Part shown: in pieces, positions 63,526 to 64,000 of the stretch | How positions within the stretch are numbered: the stretch's first letter is position 1 | How the letters are laid out: each line of letters opens with the position of its first letter | Assembly (NCBI GenBank): GCA_028717785.1 | Contig: JAQUND010000005.1 | Span: forward strand, 1-64,000 | Origin: Candidatus Nanoarchaeia archaeon | GTDB taxonomy: Archaea; Nanoarchaeota; Nanoarchaeia; SCGC-AAA011-G17; JAFCDX01 | Direction: 5' to 3' | DNA length: 64,000 bases | Notes under the pieces: generated by a model | The model's database searches: none | What the model was told of the DNA's origin: nothing | The model's input: only the letters and a program-made list of their open reading frames with translations | Program-made: the position numbers and the translations under genes

Positions 63526-64000
63526 TCACACCTTGTAAGTTGTTTTTATTGTTGTTGGACTACAATTAGGTCCTCGAGTGTCTTTACCAGCAAAAACATC
63601 AAATACAGAACCAATGTCTACTGCTACACCACCTTGATTTTTCCAAAACAGACCATATATTTTTCCGACAAAACCTGAGCCATATAATAACAACTTTCCC
63701 TTTAGATCTCCCAAATTTTTTATAATTTGTTGTATTTCAAGAAATCTATCAGGATAATGTTTACTTCTATATCTTTTTTCTTCAAACATCATTTCCGGAG
63801 GTACTGGAATAAATTGTACATTAGTTATATTGAATCTCTTTGAAAATTGTCGAGCTAAATCTCTACAACTTATAATGTATAAATCTTGTCTATTTAAAAG
63901 CAATTTATCATAACAAGATTCTCTTGATTCCCAATTTCTCAAAAATTCATAATGAAAATCTATCGACCCAAAATCTGTAGTTTTAATATTGCAATAAATT
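63526..64000 (-). CDS. GT-D-like sugar-cluster protein, C-terminal part
   Basis: The frame is open from the stop at 63526 to the right window edge (158 codons), so the start is outside. The visible part includes SCRDLARQFSKRF, then LKGKLLLYGSGFVGKIYGLF and GGVAVDIGSVFDVFAGK, a nucleotide-binding-like glycine loop followed by an acidic DIGS motif that resembles the C-terminal half of GT-D-type glycosyltransferases (DUF1792-like class) in polysaccharide clusters. It ends TRGPNCSPTTIKTTYKV. The neighbouring methyltransferase and GT genes support a sugar role. The exact reaction cannot be told from the fragment. Confidence 0.6.
   Translation of the reverse strand, partial: IYCNIKTTDFGSIDFHYEFLRNWESRESCYDKLLLNRQDLYIISCRDLARQFSKRFNITNVQFIPVPPEMMFEEKRYRSKHYPDRFLEIQQIIKNLGDLKGKLLLYGSGFVGKIYGLFWKNQGGVAVDIGSVFDVFAGKDTRGPNCSPTTIKTTYKV

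Noticed and set aside
1..64000. CRISPR array, tRNA genes or rRNA genes
   Set aside because: No regularly spaced direct repeats, no cloverleaf with T-loop and CCA signals, and no rRNA-like blocks were seen in the few intergenic spaces.
1..64000. Diversity-generating retroelement acting on the adhesins
   Set aside because: No reverse transcriptase and no clear template/variable repeat pair were visible in the window; absence outside the window cannot be excluded.
1..64000. Alternative genetic code (stop codon reassignment) as in some huge phages
   Set aside because: TAA, TAG and TGA all terminate convincing genes with matched downstream starts, and long genes have no internal stops, so the standard code suffices.

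Overview
The window reads as the virion-tail section of a large contractile-tailed (myovirus-type) bacteriophage. Every convincing gene lies on the minus strand. Genes are packed with short gaps, stop/start overlaps and AAGGAG-type ribosome binding sites, and the DNA is clearly AT-rich. TAA, TAG and TGA all serve as terminators, so the standard bacterial code fits. Several single virion proteins exceed 1000 residues (the largest 3431), which suggests a jumbo or huge phage. The sequence does not settle the host. An actin-like ATPase and a PD-(D/E)xK homing-type nuclease beside a modular tail recall Bacillus phage 0305phi8-36 (Alp6A, I-Bth0305I), but that is an analogy and not an assignment.

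In the direction of transcription (64000 to 1), the window opens with a sugar-modification block (57467-64000). It holds a partial glycosyltransferase-like protein, two small SAM-methyltransferase-like proteins, a GT4 glycosyltransferase and a 1273-aa protein carrying three GT-A domains, one GT-B domain and TPRs. These probably glycosylate or decorate virion or host-surface polymers. Next comes a run of small genes around an actin-like ATPase (54468-57459), a 409-aa tail- or neck-type protein, and a 1359-aa tail fibre.

The contractile tail follows in classical order: very large sheath (905 aa), tube (205 aa), chaperone-type small genes, tape measure (1233 aa), two tandem paralogous 180-aa proteins, a hub (708 aa), a spike (713 aa), a nuclease gene probably inserted by homing, a three-repeat glycine-rich protein, a 1876-aa repeat protein, and a 1546-aa ASH/choice-of-anchor-D protein. 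Then come a 170-aa coiled-coil protein, a gp25-like wedge candidate (496 aa), a baseplate-J-like wedge (1063 aa), and the adhesin cluster: InlB/GLUG 125 aa, propeller-PKD-GLUG 1175 aa, and the 3431-aa giant. The left end (1-606) holds three small genes, one with a helix-turn-helix.

Three structures cut across genes. First, two intergenic spacers carry the same small RNA fold, a candidate H-type pseudoknot with compensatory base changes; it is the best candidate here for an undescribed element. Second, one beta-module (FTG...VNG...YYY) recurs in the sheath and many baseplate proteins. Third, bacterial-surface modules (Kelch-like, InlB B-repeat, GLUG, PKD, Ig, chitobiase-C/OmpL47-like, ASH) have been shuffled among the adhesins. 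Domain names were recognised by eye, without database searches.
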